Shown: positions 9,238 to 24,853, counted from the first letter of the stretch. The stretch is DNA of 64,000 bases from Pasteurella skyensis (GCF_013377295.1 NZ_CP016180.1:2108001-2172000); one strand, 5' to 3'. Notes: a model not told the origin generated them from the sequence alone. Translations and numbers: made by a program.

Positions 9238-10755
9238 ATGAAAAGAGCATTAATATCTGTTTATGATAAAGAAGGTATTGTTGAATTAGCTGAACAATTG
9301 GTTAAAAACAATATAGAGATTATTTCCACAGGTGGAACTTATCAACACTTATTAGATAACGGTGTACCTGTACTAGAAGTCAGCCAAGTGATTGAATCTG
9401 ATGAAATGCTAGATGGTCGAGTAAAAACACTCCACCCACATATTCATGGCGGTATTTTGGCAATACGTGACAATGCAGAACATATGCAAACTTTAAAAGA
9501 AAAAAATATCGCCACCATTGATTTTGTAATTGTGAATCTTTATCCATTCTTTGATAAAGTGAAAGAAAATTTACCTTTTGATGATACTATTGAATTTATT
9601 GATATTGGAGGTCCAACAATGCTCCGCAGTGCTGCCAAATCATTTAAAGATGTGGTAGTCATTACTGATAAAAAAGATTATCAGACCGTTATTGATGAAC
9701 TAAACAACAATCAAACTATTAGTTATGAAACAAGGAAATTTTTTGCAAAAAAAGTATTTAATCTAACCGCTTGTTATGATGCCGCTATTTCCCAATTCCT
9801 ACTTGATGATGATTGCCCTGAGTTTTTAACCATTTCTTATCAAAAAGAAAGTGAAATGCGTTATGGTGAAAATTCACATCAAAAAGCCGTTTATTATGTT
9901 GATAAAATGAATGATGGGGCAATGAAAGATTTTACCCAATTAAACGGTAAGGCCTTATCATTTAACAATATTCGTGATATGGATTTAGCGTGGAAAGTAG
10001 TCTGTGAATTTAATGAAACTGAAGATATCGCTTGTTGTGCAGTTAAGCACTCAACACCTTGTGGTGTTGCCATTGCTGATAGTGTTGAAACAGCCTATAA
10101 CAAAGCCTACGAATGCGATCCCGTATCAATTTTTGGTGGCATTGTTGCCTTTAACCGTGAAGTTGATGAAAGTACAGCAAAAAAATTAAAAGATATTTTC
10201 CTAGAAATTGTTATTGCTCCTAGCTTTAGCGATGATGCTCTTACTACTCTTAAACAAAAGAAAAACTTAAGAGTCATCAAATGCAATCAAAAACCACAAG
10301 ACAGTAAAGAATATATCAAAGTAGATGGTGGTTTGTTAGTGCAAGATGTAAATAATACCTTACTAGATAATGCTAAAGTGGTCACAAATAAACAACCAAG
10401 TGATATTGAGAACAAAGACTTATTATTTGCTTTAAAAGTAGTTAAATATGTGAAATCAAATGCAATAGTGATTGCCAAAGATGGGCAAACACTTGGAATT
10501 GGTGGTGGTGAAGTCAGTCGTATTTGGGCAACAGAAAAAGCCATTGAAAGAGCCAATATTTTTGGTAAAACCAATATGGTGCTTGCCTCTGATGCATTTT
10601 TCCCATTTAGTGATGTGGTTAAATTAGTATCAGAAAATGCTATTACCGCAATTATTCAACCGGGTGGATCTATTCGTGATCAAGACTCTATTGATGTCTG
10701 CAATAAAAAAGATATTGCGATGGTATTTAGTCAATTAAGACATTTTAAATATTAA
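9238..10755 (+). CDS. purH: Bifunctional AICAR transformylase / IMP cyclohydrolase PurH
   Basis: PurH performs the last two steps to IMP. The 505 residues comprise an N-terminal cyclohydrolase domain ([24 protein letters not shown]) and a C-terminal AICAR transformylase domain with Lys270-His271 in [10 protein letters not shown] and the PGGSIRD signature. It is shorter than the approximately 529-residue enteric PurH and its sequence (for example [14 protein letters not shown]) looks like Fusobacteria/Firmicutes versions. AGGAAA precedes the ATG; purD follows after 10 bp. Confidence 0.94.
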   Translation: MKRALISVYDKEGIVELAEQLVKNNIEIISTGGTYQHLLDNGVPVLEVSQVIESDEMLDGRVKTLHPHIHGGILAIRDNAEHMQTLKEKNIATIDFVIVNLYPFFDKVKENLPFDDTIEFIDIGGPTMLRSAAKSFKDVVVITDKKDYQTVIDELNNNQTISYETRKFFAKKVFNLTACYDAAISQFLLDDDCPEFLTISYQKESEMRYGENSHQKAVYYVDKMNDGAMKDFTQLNGKALSFNNIRDMDLAWKVVCEFNETEDIACCAVKHSTPCGVAIADSVETAYNKAYECDPVSIFGGIVAFNREVDESTAKKLKDIFLEIVIAPSFSDDALTTLKQKKNLRVIKCNQKPQDSKEYIKVDGGLLVQDVNNTLLDNAKVVTNKQPSDIENKDLLFALKVVKYVKSNAIVIAKDGQTLGIGGGEVSRIWATEKAIERANIFGKTNMVLASDAFFPFSDVVKLVSENAITAIIQPGGSIRDQDSIDVCNKKDIAMVFSQLRHFKY

Positions 10756-10765
10756 GGTAACCTAA

Positions 10766-12046
10766 ATGAAAATATTAATTATAGGAGCAGGTGGTCGTGA
10801 ACACGCTATCGCCTGGAAGATAGCTCAAAATCCACGAGTAACAAAGATTTACGCAGCAGTTGGTAATGCCTATGATACTTTGTTACCTAATTGCGAAAAT
10901 GTAAACTTAACAACAAATCAAGAAATCCTTGCTTTTGCCAAAGAGCAACAAATAGATTTAACAATTGTTGGTAGTGAAGAATTATTAGTAGCAGGTATCG
11001 TTGATTTATTTCAGCAAAATAACTTAACTATTTTTGGACCTGATAAAAAAGCAGCTAAATTAGAAGGTTCTAAATCCTTTGCTAAGCAATTTATGCAGAA
11101 ATATGGTGTGAAAACAGCAAAATCACAAAGTTTTAATGATCCTAAACTTGCGTTAGATTATATCAAATTTATGCAATATCCTCTTGTAGTTAAAGCCAGT
11201 GGTTTAGCCGCAGGTAAGGGTGTAGTTATCTGTCAAACACATACAGAGGCTGAACAAGCCATTGATGATATGATGGTTAAAAAAGTCTTCACTAATGCTG
11301 GTGATACCATTGTTATCGAACAATTTTTAAAAGGAGTGGAAGTTTCTATTTTATCAATCACAGATGGTAAAACGATTTTACCTTTTATCTCTGCCAAAGA
11401 TCACAAAAAAATTGGTGAGGGTGAAACGGGTTTAAACACTGGTGGTATGGGAGTTGTTGCTCCTAATCCGCATTATACTCCAGAAGTAGAACAACAGTTT
11501 ATTACTGATATTCTGCAACCAACATTAAAGGGTTTACAGCAAGAAAAAATGGACTTTGCAGGTATCATTTTCTTTGGCTTGATGGTGTGTACTGACGGTG
11601 TTTATTTACTTGAATACAATATGCGTTTTGGCGATCCTGAAACGCAAGCCGTTTTACCACTTTTGGAGAGTGATTTACTGGAGCTTATTCAAAAATCCTT
11701 AGATAAACAGTTAGAAACTATCACTCTACAATGGCATAACGCTAGCACTTGTTGTGTCGTCCTTACCTCAGAGGGTTACCCTGTCAAATATAAAAGAGGG
11801 GACAAAATCTCAGGAATAGCAGAAAGCATTGAAAAAAAAGATTGCCAAATTTTTTTCGCAGGTGTTCAAGAAAAAGAACATCTCTACTACACAAATGGTG
11901 GAAGGGTGCTTAATATCGTAGGAATAGCGAGTAGCCTAGAAAAAGCAAAAGAGAAAGCATATCAAAACGTTACTAACATTACTTTTAGAGGAATGTATTA
12001 TCGTAATGATATTGGTCAATTACTTTTAGATAAAAGGATATTAAAA
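10766..12046 (+). CDS. purD: Phosphoribosylamine-glycine ligase PurD, in-frame with purF (no stop codon)
   Basis: PurD is an ATP-grasp ligase that makes GAR from phosphoribosylamine and glycine. It starts [18 protein letters not shown] and carries [12 protein letters not shown] and [14 protein letters not shown]. The conserved end is near [11 protein letters not shown], about residue 417. No stop codon follows: ten further residues lead directly into the purF Met at 12047, so the uninterrupted frame runs to 13495 (909 codons). The 12046 boundary given here is the codon before the purF ATG, not a real stop. Either PurD ends as a fusion with PurF, or two products arise by internal initiation. 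Confidence 0.9.
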
Positions 12047-13495
12047 ATGTGTGGTATTGTTGGCGTAGTTGCTCAAAATTATGTAAACCAAATTATCTTT
12101 GATGCCCTAACAGTATTACAACACCGTGGGCAAGATGCAGCTGGAATAGTTACTGGCGATAATGGAAAGTTTTATATGCGGAAAGAGAATGGATTAGTCA
12201 GAGAAGTTATCCGTACTCGCCATATGAAAAAATTAACAGGAAATATTGGTATCGGTCATGTTCGTTATCCTACTGCTGGCACAACGAATGAGGCAGAGGC
12301 TCAACCTTTTTATGTCAATTCTCCTTATGGTATTGCTTTAGCTCATAATGGTAACTTGAATAATACCGCACAACTTGTTGATGAAATTCATAAAAATGAT
12401 TTGCGACATTTAAATACCTATTCAGATTCAGAAGTATTACTCAATATTTTTGCCCATGAATTACAAATACAAGGAGCTAAAAATCCAACTGCAAAAGAAA
12501 TATTTACTACTGTTGCTAATGTTCATAAACGTATCAAAGGTGGTTATGCCGTCGTTGCCTTAATCACAGGCTATGGAATTGTCGCATTCCGTGATCCTTA
12601 CGGTATTCGCCCACTTGTTTACGGTAGCCGTGAAACACCAAATGGTAAAGAATATATGATAGCATCAGAAAGTGCTGCATTAGATATTTGTGGATTTACT
12701 TTGGAGCGAGATATTGAGGCGGGTGAGGCAATATTTATCACCACTGACGGTCAATGTTTTACCAAGCAATGTGCTGAAAAACCACAATTATCACCATGCT
12801 TATTTGAATATATTTATTTATCTCGCCCTGATTCTATTTTAGACGGCGTATCGGTCTATCATTCTCGTATGGCACAAGGTGTCAAATTAGCCCAAAAGTT
12901 AAAGCGAGAATGGGCAGATCATGATATTGATGTCATCATTCCCATTCCTGAAAGCAGTCGCACCGCAGGCAATGAAATGGCAAAAATACTTGGCATTCCT
13001 GCACGAGAAGGATTTGTGAAAAATCATTATATCGGTAGAACCTTTATTATGCCAAACCAAACTGTGCGTACAAAATCTGTGCGACGTAAACTCAATCCTA
13101 TTCGTAGCGAATTTGAGGGAAAAAATGTCTTACTCGTAGATGATTCTATTGTACGTGGAACAACATCAAAGCAAATTATCAAAATGGCCCGAGAAATGGG
13201 AGCAAAAAAAGTTTATTTTGCCTCCGCAGCTCCAGCAGTACGTTATCCTAATATCTATGGTATTGATATGCCAACGACAGATGAACTTATCAGCCATCAT
13301 TTAGATGATGAGAGCGTCGGTAAAGCCATTGGAGCAGATGGTATTTTATTCCAAGATTTAGCCGATCTAAAAATGGCTATTACAAATTTAAATCCTAATC
13401 TAACACAGTTTGAAACCAGTATATTCGATGGTAACTATGTCACTGATGAGAGAAATAATCCAAATTTACAAGCTATTTTAAATAGCAACAGATAA
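12047..13495 (+). CDS. purF: Amidophosphoribosyltransferase PurF, likely from an internal start
   Basis: PurF catalyses the committed step, PRPP plus glutamine to phosphoribosylamine. From the internal ATG the protein has 482 residues and begins Met-Cys-Gly-Ile-Val-Gly. In this family Met is removed and Cys becomes the N-terminal glutaminase nucleophile, so activity requires initiation here rather than fusion. AAAAGGA stands 7-8 bases before the ATG. Other motifs: [37 protein letters not shown] and the PRPP loop [13 protein letters not shown]. It is the proteobacterial type without an Fe-S-binding extension, unlike the Gram-positive-looking neighbours. It ends the operon. Confidence 0.93.
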   Translation: MCGIVGVVAQNYVNQIIFDALTVLQHRGQDAAGIVTGDNGKFYMRKENGLVREVIRTRHMKKLTGNIGIGHVRYPTAGTTNEAEAQPFYVNSPYGIALAHNGNLNNTAQLVDEIHKNDLRHLNTYSDSEVLLNIFAHELQIQGAKNPTAKEIFTTVANVHKRIKGGYAVVALITGYGIVAFRDPYGIRPLVYGSRETPNGKEYMIASESAALDICGFTLERDIEAGEAIFITTDGQCFTKQCAEKPQLSPCLFEYIYLSRPDSILDGVSVYHSRMAQGVKLAQKLKREWADHDIDVIIPIPESSRTAGNEMAKILGIPAREGFVKNHYIGRTFIMPNQTVRTKSVRRKLNPIRSEFEGKNVLLVDDSIVRGTTSKQIIKMAREMGAKKVYFASAAPAVRYPNIYGIDMPTTDELISHHLDDESVGKAIGADGILFQDLADLKMAITNLNPNLTQFETSIFDGNYVTDERNNPNLQAILNSNR

Positions 13496-13534
13496 AATCA
13501 AATTTGCTTAATAATAACACACGCCAAAAAGAAA

Positions 13535-13575
13535 AAGCGGTAAGAGTGCAAATTTTGCAACATATCTTACCGCTT
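13535..13575 (+). terminator. Inverted uptake-signal pair acting as terminator
   Basis: AAGCGGTAAGA and its inverse TCTTACCGCTT are separated by an A/T-rich loop with TGCAAATTTTGCA. It lies between the convergent ends of purF (plus) and yidC (minus), so it may terminate both. Confidence 0.75.
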
Positions 13576-13593
13576 CATTTTACTTATTATCTT

Positions 13594-15219
13594 TTACTTT
13601 TTGCGAGAATGTAGCCCTTTTTTCTCTAAATTACGATAAATTAACCATTGTTGGAAAATAGTAATTGAGTTTGACGTAATCCAGTAAAGTACCAACCCAG
13701 AAGGGAAAAACAAGAAGAAACCTGTAAAAATTACTGGCATAAACATCATTACTTTTTGCTGTATTGGATCTGCTACTGGAGTAGGTGACATTTTTTGCAA
13801 TAAAAACATCGAGGCACCCATTAATAATGGCATAATATAATATGGATCTTGTGCTGATAGATCTTGAATCCAACCAAAGAATGGTGCATGGCGAAGTTCT
13901 ACAGCTTCCATAAATGTCCAATATAATGCAATGAAAATTGGCATCTGAATCAGAATCGGTAAACATCCACCCATTGGGTTTACTTTTTCTTCTTTATACA
14001 ATTTCATTGTTTCTTGACTCATTTTTTGACGATCGTCACCATAACGCTCACGCATCTCTTGCAATCTTGGTTGCAACATACGCATTTTTGCCATTGAAGT
14101 ATATTGTGCTTTGGTTAATGGATAGAGCAAGGTTTTTACTACAATAGTCACACAGATAATCGCCAATCCCCAGTTGATAACTAATTTTTGAATATGAGTT
14201 AATAACCAGAATAGCGGTTTTGCAATAAACCACGCCCAACCGTAATCAACTGTTAAATCAAAATGCTCTGCTGCTTGTGCCATCTCTTCTTGATTTTTAG
14301 GCCCTGTCCATAGGTTACTCGTAATAGTTTCTTGTGAGTTTGGTGCAACAACAGTAACTGGACCTCTATAACCAATAGATGCCGTCCCATTATTATTTAC
14401 ATTAGAATAAATAGTATTTTGAGCTTGTTGATTTGGGATCCATGCTGATACAAAATAATGTTGTAACATTGCTGCCCAACCCGCTTTTGTACCAATTGAT
14501 AGATTTTTTTCTTTCATCTCATCAAAAGGATACTTTTGATAATTAACTTCAGATGAAGAGTAAGCGCCTCCCATATAAGTTGGCATTGTTAAATTACCCG
14601 AACTGTCAGCTAAAGTATGCTTAAGTTGCCCATAAGGTTCAACTTCTATAGGTTGTGCTGACTGGTTTTTGATCACAAAGTCAACGCCAATATCATAACT
14701 ACCACGTTTTAAAATAAATTGTTTAGTATATGTAACACCCTCTTTTTCAAAATGAAGAGGAACCATTAAACTATCTTGTCCTTCTGCTAAAACAAATTTA
14801 TCTGCCGTTACCTGATATTGTGGACGAGCCAATTTACTATCAATACCATTTTTTCCAACTAAGCCACTTTGTGCGACATAAACTGTTTTTGCATTATTTT
14901 CTAATAGTTTAAATGGTTGTTTACTATCTAATGTTGCATTATGTTTTAACAAATCAGACTCAACAACATCGCCACCCAAAGTATCAATAACTAAACGTAA
15001 AACATCATTTTCAACAATAATTGTCTTACCTGTAGTGGTTGTTTGATTGATCGTTGTTACACTTTGTGAAGATGCAGGAACATCACTAGAAGCATTTGTT
15101 GCTGTCGTTTTTTGCTCTACTGGTAATTGTACTGGATTGTGATCTGCCTGCCATTGCGTAAAAATTAAAAATGACACCAGAAACAGCCCTATAACGAGTA
15201 AACTACGATTTGAATTCAT
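13594..15219 (-). CDS. yidC: Membrane protein insertase YidC
   Basis: YidC inserts and folds inner-membrane proteins, alone or with SecYEG. The 541 residues match the Gram-negative form: an N-terminal membrane anchor (about 6-22), a large periplasmic domain up to about residue 340, then the conserved five-helix insertase core including the cytoplasmic [21 protein letters not shown] segment and [21 protein letters not shown]. The tail ends in Arg-Lys-Lys. Gene order rpmH-rnpA-yidD-yidC is the standard cluster. yidD ends 152 bp upstream, with an uptake signal between them. Confidence 0.96.
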   Translation of the reverse strand: MNSNRSLLVIGLFLVSFLIFTQWQADHNPVQLPVEQKTTATNASSDVPASSQSVTTINQTTTTGKTIIVENDVLRLVIDTLGGDVVESDLLKHNATLDSKQPFKLLENNAKTVYVAQSGLVGKNGIDSKLARPQYQVTADKFVLAEGQDSLMVPLHFEKEGVTYTKQFILKRGSYDIGVDFVIKNQSAQPIEVEPYGQLKHTLADSSGNLTMPTYMGGAYSSSEVNYQKYPFDEMKEKNLSIGTKAGWAAMLQHYFVSAWIPNQQAQNTIYSNVNNNGTASIGYRGPVTVVAPNSQETITSNLWTGPKNQEEMAQAAEHFDLTVDYGWAWFIAKPLFWLLTHIQKLVINWGLAIICVTIVVKTLLYPLTKAQYTSMAKMRMLQPRLQEMRERYGDDRQKMSQETMKLYKEEKVNPMGGCLPILIQMPIFIALYWTFMEAVELRHAPFFGWIQDLSAQDPYYIMPLLMGASMFLLQKMSPTPVADPIQQKVMMFMPVIFTGFFLFFPSGLVLYWITSNSITIFQQWLIYRNLEKKGLHSRKK

Positions 15220-15371
15220 TTTGGTTTCTCTGTGATTAATTGAAAAAAGGGAACATCCCCGTAACTAAAGAAGAGTATTTTATAATAGGTTGGCACTCAA
15301 TCCAACCAATTTTATCTACTAGCGGATACTTATTAGACAAAATTTGCAAATTTTAATAAATAAGTGACCGC

Positions 15372-15650
15372 TTACTTATTTTCTTTATCAGATTTTAAAG
15401 GGACAGGATCTTCACCACCTTGATGCAAAGGATGACATTTTGCAATGCGCTTTAAAGTCAACCAGCCACCTTTTACTGCACCATAAGTCTGTACAGCATC
15501 TAAACCATACTGTGAACAAGTAGGATTAAAACGACAACGAGGCATCAGCATAGGACTAATAAAATAACGGTAAAATTTTATTACCAAAATAAAAAATCGA
15601 GCAAAATAACCTATTTTTCGTTGTTTGCAAGACGAATATGACGTTGCCAT
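15372..15650 (-). CDS. yidD: Membrane protein insertion efficiency factor YidD
   Basis: A 92-residue small membrane-associated protein linked to YidC-dependent insertion. The conserved core is present: [50 protein letters not shown]. The chosen ATG at 15650 lies inside the rnpA end (about 40 bp overlap), common for this gene pair. The first 15 or so residues are not conserved, so a later start cannot be excluded. Confidence 0.93.
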   Translation of the reverse strand: MATSYSSCKQRKIGYFARFFILVIKFYRYFISPMLMPRCRFNPTCSQYGLDAVQTYGAVKGGWLTLKRIAKCHPLHQGGEDPVPLKSDKENK

Positions 15651-15973
15651 AATTTATCCAATACTACAAAAATTTCTTTATTATCCAGTTTACCGATACC
15701 ACCTTTAGCAATAAAAACAAAATCTAATGCGGGTAGCTGATGTTGCATTAATCGAAAACTCTCACGCACAACACGTTTGATCCTATTACGATCATGAGCT
15801 CTCTTTAAATGCTTTTTAGCAACGGTTAAACCAAGACGGGGAGTGTCAACAGAATTTGGACGAGCAAGAATAACAATATGGGGTGATGAGGCTCGCTGAG
15901 GAGACTCAAACACCGCCCTAAACTGAACGGGAGCTAACAAACGTAGCTCCCGAGAAAATTTTAGCCTATTCAC
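15611..15973 (-). CDS. rnpA: Ribonuclease P protein component
   Basis: RnpA supports the RNase P RNA in maturing tRNA 5' ends. The 120 residues include KFSRELRLL at the N-terminus, the [28 protein letters not shown] stretch with the RNR motif, and DFVFIAKGG. It lies 19 bp downstream of rpmH and overlaps yidD. Confidence 0.95.
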   Translation of the reverse strand: MNRLKFSRELRLLAPVQFRAVFESPQRASSPHIVILARPNSVDTPRLGLTVAKKHLKRAHDRNRIKRVVRESFRLMQHQLPALDFVFIAKGGIGKLDNKEIFVVLDKLWQRHIRLANNEK

Positions 15974-15992
15974 GAAGGAATATCACTGCAAA

Positions 15993-16127
15993 TTATGCAG
16001 ATAAGCTTTTGCGACCTTTAGCACGACGACGAGCTAAAACTTGACGGCCATTCTTAGTTGCCATACGAGTACGAAAACCGTGTGAACGAGCACGCTTTAA
16101 TCGAGATGGTTGAAAAGTACGTTTCAT
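15993..16127 (-). CDS. rpmH: 50S ribosomal protein L34
   Basis: A 44-residue protein beginning [18 protein letters not shown] and ending RKSLSA, as bacterial L34 does. ATG at 16125-16127, stop at 15993-15995. It heads the rpmH-rnpA-yidD-yidC cluster. The gene on the far side is roxA, not the often-seen dnaA, so local synteny differs from the classic arrangement. Confidence 0.96.
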   Translation of the reverse strand: MKRTFQPSRLKRARSHGFRTRMATKNGRQVLARRRAKGRKSLSA

Positions 16128-16240
16128 TGTTTATCTACCTAATAAAATAATTAACCATAAAAAAGAGTGGCGATTTTACCTAGTATTTTAAAATAAATCA
16201 AGAGCAATCTACTTATCAATCGCTTAAATTTGATATTTTT

Positions 16241-17452
16241 TTATTCTATCTCACTTTCACTAAGTAAAATCCAACCATTTTCTAACCAGTCACAAAGACT
16301 ATCTAACAAAAGTTCCAGTTCATCTTGTCGCAATGATTTAGATGCAAGCTTATTCCAAGAAATAGCATCACCATTAGCAATTCGCATCAGTAAATTTGCT
16401 TCCGCATCATTTAATTCATCAATCCACTCACCATTCACATAAATACGGAATGGATCCTCAGTATAAATAATTTTCACGTTAGCATCTTGTTGAACCCAAC
16501 CACCATTTTCCAAAATAATCTGCAACTCATCAGGATAAAAAGCTTCATTTACCTCAAGTTGCTCATAACGGCGAGAACTAACAGTCTTTGCAACACTATG
16601 CAAAAAAAGATCATCAAACTGGGTGGAGTTTTGTAATAAATTGATTAATTGCAATTTCAAATTATTCACCATTTTAATATCCAACTTTCCTGTAGGTTGT
16701 TCACTCGCAGATAAGCGAAATGGTATATTAAATTGTGAACTACTCATTGAATCATCTTGATAACATAGTACCTTAGATAAATTTTCAAGTAACTCTACCC
16801 CATTTGGAAAACGTAATCCAAAGGAAAATGTTAAACAATCATCTTCAGCAATACCGTTGTGAGCCATACGTGAAGGAACATAAAGCACATCCCCTGGATA
16901 CATCACTTCATCGAATACCAATTCTCCCATATCATCAAAAATACGAATTGGTTGATTTGGATTAAACTCAGTACTTGGATCACACCATTTTCCTAACTGC
17001 CAACGACGATGACCATACCCTTGTACTAAAAAAACATCATATTCATCATAATGTTTCCCAACAGATCCACCTTTAGGTGCATAGGAAACCATAATATCAT
17101 CACGTTGCCACTGAGGAATAAACCCAAATGCCTGCCATAACTCACCTAATTCAGGTGACCATTGCTCTAAATTTTGAACTAAAACAGACCAGTGCTCAGG
17201 TAAATCTTCAAAATCCTCTTCATTTAATTGACCATTTTTTACTAGCCATTGTTGTTCATCATTATTGAAATATTTTTTCACTAATCGAGCAGTAACATCT
17301 TCTTCCTTAGCTAAATCAATGATATCTTCAGGAGTAAATAATCCCACAATTTGTGGTAAACCATTACGAATAACAAGCGGTCTCTTCTGCCAATAATTTT
17401 GCAAAAAAATCTCTGGTGTTATATCTTCTGGTAGGCAAAATGGAATGTTCAT
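16241..17452 (-). CDS. roxA: Ribosomal protein uL16 arginine hydroxylase RoxA (YcfD)
   Basis: A 2-oxoglutarate/Fe(II) JmjC-type oxygenase that hydroxylates an arginine of ribosomal protein L16. The 403 residues have the cupin metal motif H-x-D in GKHYDEYDVFLVQG, PQWQRDDIMVSYAPKGGSVG before it and the distal His in PSRMAHNGIAE. The C-terminal winged-helix-like half matches the usual length. The next gene upstream on this strand is the GST-family gene, 52 bp away. Confidence 0.9.
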   Translation of the reverse strand: MNIPFCLPEDITPEIFLQNYWQKRPLVIRNGLPQIVGLFTPEDIIDLAKEEDVTARLVKKYFNNDEQQWLVKNGQLNEEDFEDLPEHWSVLVQNLEQWSPELGELWQAFGFIPQWQRDDIMVSYAPKGGSVGKHYDEYDVFLVQGYGHRRWQLGKWCDPSTEFNPNQPIRIFDDMGELVFDEVMYPGDVLYVPSRMAHNGIAEDDCLTFSFGLRFPNGVELLENLSKVLCYQDDSMSSSQFNIPFRLSASEQPTGKLDIKMVNNLKLQLINLLQNSTQFDDLFLHSVAKTVSSRRYEQLEVNEAFYPDELQIILENGGWVQQDANVKIIYTEDPFRIYVNGEWIDELNDAEANLLMRIANGDAISWNKLASKSLRQDELELLLDSLCDWLENGWILLSESEIE

Positions 17453-17504
17453 AATTTACTCCTTATTTAGCAATTATGTGTTGTACTCACTATTGAATAA
17501 TATT

Positions 17505-18131
17505 CTACTCTAATTTAGATAATATTGTCATTTCTTCAAATGCACCACGCTCCCATTGTTGCACTGAAGGCAATGCTAATAATGTTTTTTGATACTGTAG
17601 TGATTTATCAGACAACTGAACATTAAAAGAACGAAAACGAAACGCAATAGGTGCAAAAAAACAATCAACAATACCAAAATCGCCACACAAAAACTCACCT
17701 TTAGCATTAGAAAATATCTCATCAATACGTTCAATTTCTTTCACTAATTCAACAGTTTTTTTATCAAAAACCTTATCTCTTGCTAGAATATCCATACTCA
17801 TTTGGCTACGAATATTAACAAAACCAGAATGCATTTCTGCAACTAATGCTCTTGCTAAAGCTCGTTGTTCAATATCATTTGGATATGCCCTACCGCTCAA
17901 ATATTTTTCATTTATATATTCACAAATGGCTAACGAATCCCAAATGACTAAATTGCCATCATTGAGTACTGGTACTTTATTAGATGGACAATACTCCTTA
18001 ATTAATGATGATGTCTTTGGTGAATACAAAGGTATGCAAATTTCCTCAAATGCTAATCTAAAATATGTCATCAACAGCCATGGGCGAAGAGACCAAGAGG
18101 AATAATTTTTATCGCCAATAATAAGTTGCAT
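17505..18131 (-). CDS. Glutathione S-transferase family protein
   Basis: A 208-residue cytosolic GST-fold protein. The N-terminal thioredoxin-like domain starts IIGDKNYSSWSLRPWLLM, with the serine-rich GSH-site region, followed by NKVPVLNDGNLVIWDSLAICEYI, where the Val-Pro and Asp-Ser residues of the glutathione site are seen. The C-terminal half is helical. It resembles the uncharacterised YfcF/maleylacetoacetate isomerase-like group; the substrate cannot be told. Confidence 0.85.
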   Translation of the reverse strand: MQLIIGDKNYSSWSLRPWLLMTYFRLAFEEICIPLYSPKTSSLIKEYCPSNKVPVLNDGNLVIWDSLAICEYINEKYLSGRAYPNDIEQRALARALVAEMHSGFVNIRSQMSMDILARDKVFDKKTVELVKEIERIDEIFSNAKGEFLCGDFGIVDCFFAPIAFRFRSFNVQLSDKSLQYQKTLLALPSVQQWERGAFEEMTILSKLE

Positions 18132-18361
18132 ACCTTCCTCTTCATAAAAATTAACTGAGATTTAATCGATTATAAACTTTTTAATTACATTTTGTAAACT
18201 TAGGCATAAGCTTTTCTTCTCGATTATCTTTCTATTACAGTTACTTGGTAAGTTTACTCATTTGCAAAAAAATGCTTAAATGTAACCGCTTCATATAGTA
18301 AAAAAGGGGGGAATGGTATAATTCTACTCAACTCTATTTATTTTCAGTTTTCTTCACACAC
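18132..18361. other. Intergenic region between the GST gene and the rRNA operon
   Basis: A/T-rich. It holds one uptake signal read on the minus strand (CCGCTT with a TTTGCAAA half-site, about 18262-18296) and a short G-run near 18305. I see no gene here. Confidence 0.6.
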
Positions 18362-18391
18362 AAAAAAGCCGTAACTATCTCTAGTTACGGC
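18362..18391 (-). terminator. rRNA operon terminator
   Basis: Stem GCCGTAACTA / TAGTTACGGC with a 4-nt loop (18368-18391), followed in the direction of rRNA transcription by six T (A-run at 18362-18367). It lies 15 bp past the 5S gene. Confidence 0.9.
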
Positions 18392-18406
18392 TCTTCCTTA
18401 ATAAAA

Positions 18407-18522
18407 CCCTGATGGTGTCCTACTCTCACATAGGGAAACCCTACACTACCATCGGCGTTACAACTTTTCACTTCTGAGTTCGGTATGGAATCAGGTGGTT
18501 CCGTTGCACTATAGCCATCAGG
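18407..18522 (-). rRNA. rrf: 5S ribosomal RNA
   Basis: About 116 nt. The ends CCTGATGG and CCATCAGG pair, and conserved internal stretches such as CCGAACTCAGAAGTGAAA and GCCGATGGTAGT are present on the minus strand. Third gene of the operon; ends estimated from base pairing. Confidence 0.95.
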
Positions 18523-18635
18523 AAAATCTCTCGATATCTATATCTAATCTTTTCTTTATTCTTTAATCAAAAACAAGCTTCTAACTTCTACTTTCTCTAT
18601 CTCTTCGTCTTTCCAAAAACACTTGAGCGTTGTAT

Positions 18636-21644
<3,009 letters not shown>

Positions 21645-21833
21645 ATACAACCTCAAGTGCTTTCACACTTAAAGTTGCAATTAAACAACTCAAGTTCGTA
21701 TGTTGCTTTTGTTCAACATACTATTTTTTAGTTTCTTACTCAGACTTCATAAAGATTTAATATTTAACTTACTAATAAATAATAATTTAAACATCAAACT
21801 TGAAAGTCTTCAGTTTTCAGCTTGTTTCCAATT

Positions 21834-21848
21834 TTTTAAAGAACAATA
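21834..21848 (-). promoter_or_regulatory. boxA-like antitermination site in the 16S-23S spacer
   Basis: TGTTCTTTAAAAA read on the minus strand between tRNA-Glu and 23S. It matches the rrn boxA motif bound by the Nus antitermination complex. Confidence 0.7.
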
Positions 21849-21868
21849 AGATAATAAATATCTTTAAA

Positions 21869-21944
21869 TGGCGTCCCCAGGGGGATTCGAACCCCCGTTA
21901 CCGCCGTGAAAGGGCGATGTCCTAGGCCTCTAGACGATGGGGAC
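21869..21944 (-). tRNA. gltT: tRNA-Glu (anticodon UUC)
   Basis: 76 nt including an encoded CCA. It begins GTCCCCATCGTCTAGAGG; the anticodon loop CCTTTCACG carries TTC; the T-arm is GGGGGTTCGAATCCCCC. It is the usual spacer tRNA of one class of gammaproteobacterial rRNA operons. Confidence 0.96.
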
Positions 21945-22030
21945 AACATTTAGAGATACTCTTATCTCTTTTTTGTCTCTTATTTCTCTATCAAACAATC
22001 TGTGTGAGCACTCATTGTCGCTTATTCAGG

Positions 22031-23573
<1,543 letters not shown>

Positions 23574-23710
23574 AAAGTTTAATCGCTCAATAAACTGACA
23601 TAGAATTTTTATTAAATAAATTTTCAGTGACACTTATTAAGACTTTAAAATCAATATATATTTTTAAATAAGTCAATCAACAAGTGCCCACACAGATTGT
23701 CTGATAAATT

Positions 23711-23810
23711 GTTAAAGAGCAAAAAACAACGACGCACCAGTTAAAACTTTGTTTCACAACAGTGCGTCGTTGTGTGTGGCGTATTATAGAGATTTTTAAA
23801 GGCGACGCAA
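23711..23810 (-). promoter_or_regulatory. rRNA operon promoter and leader boxA
   Basis: On the minus strand, -35 TTGCGT (23805-23810) and -10 TATAAT (23783-23788) are 16 bp apart. A G/C-rich discriminator (ACGCCAC) follows, as in stringently controlled promoters. An inverted repeat around ACGACGCAC lies just downstream, and boxA GCTCTTTAAC is at 23711-23720. It lies between murI and 16S. Confidence 0.88.
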
Positions 23811-23885
23811 GTACTTTTTGCAAAATTTTTTAAAATTTCTTTTAATCGACCATTTTTAATTCAATTCGAATACTTTTTGTAAATT

Positions 23886-24671
23886 TTAGAGCAAATCTAA
23901 CCGCTTAAAGCCTTTTTGTTTCATTACTTTTTCTTTCTTTTTTGTATCTTGATTAAGTTGAGTACAATAGGCGAGGTTAGTTATAACTGTTTTTTCTGCT
24001 GTTTTTTTCTCTTTTAGCAGATATTCTACTCTATTTGCAATCGCTTTTCCTGAATCTATAAAGTATTTTACGTTAGGGAGGAGTTGTTGTAACTCCTTTT
24101 TTACAAAAGGAAAGTGCGTACAGCCTAAAACAATAGTATCTAATCTTTGGTTATTCTGCCATGGTTTAATTATTTTTTGTAACATATCCATATCTACACT
24201 ATCGTTATGCAATTTTTCTTCTGCTAATTTAACTAAATCTGTAGAACCTATTTTTTCAACAATGCATTCTTTGGCATATTGTTGTATAAGATCCATCACG
24301 TAACGTCTTGTTACTGTTCCTTTTGTTGCCAATAATCCTATCGTTTTAGTTTCTGAAATCTGAGTGGCAGGTTTAATTGCTGGAACAGTTCCCACTACAT
24401 CTACATCAAATGTTGTTCTTAATGCAGGTAGCACCACTGTACTTGCTGTATTACAAGCCACAACTATTAAATCAAGCGGTATCTTTTGTACTATTTTTTG
24501 CACTATTTGAATTGATCTTTCAATAAGCTCTATTTCAGATTTTTCAGAATAGGGAAAATAAGCATTATCAAAACAGTACACATAGTATGCATCAGGTAAT
24601 TTTTTTCGAATTTCATCATAGATGGTTAAACCACCCATTCCCGAATCATAAATTAAAATCGTTGGTTTCAT
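23886..24671 (-). CDS. murI: Glutamate racemase MurI
   Basis: MurI makes D-glutamate for peptidoglycan. The 261 residues contain YDSGMGG (Asp proton handling), the first catalytic Cys in VACNTAST and the second in VLGCTHFPF. Starts MKPTILIYDSG. It lies just upstream of the rRNA operon on the same strand, the order seen at E. coli rrnB. The C-terminus after about residue 220 is variable in the family. Confidence 0.93.
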   Translation of the reverse strand: MKPTILIYDSGMGGLTIYDEIRKKLPDAYYVYCFDNAYFPYSEKSEIELIERSIQIVQKIVQKIPLDLIVVACNTASTVVLPALRTTFDVDVVGTVPAIKPATQISETKTIGLLATKGTVTRRYVMDLIQQYAKECIVEKIGSTDLVKLAEEKLHNDSVDMDMLQKIIKPWQNNQRLDTIVLGCTHFPFVKKELQQLLPNVKYFIDSGKAIANRVEYLLKEKKTAEKTVITNLAYCTQLNQDTKKKEKVMKQKGFKRLDLL

Positions 24672-24853
24672 TTTATTTTTTAGAAAGTTTTTCTCAATAT
24701 TACTCTTTTATTTTCTCTCATTCAAATTTAGTGTTGTTGTGTTATTAAACAAATTTCTGTGTTTTAATCACTTTTATTGTTTACAACACAACATTTGTAC
24801 GATATTTTCTATATATCTATAACAAATAACAAATCTTTTAACAGGAGAAAAAA

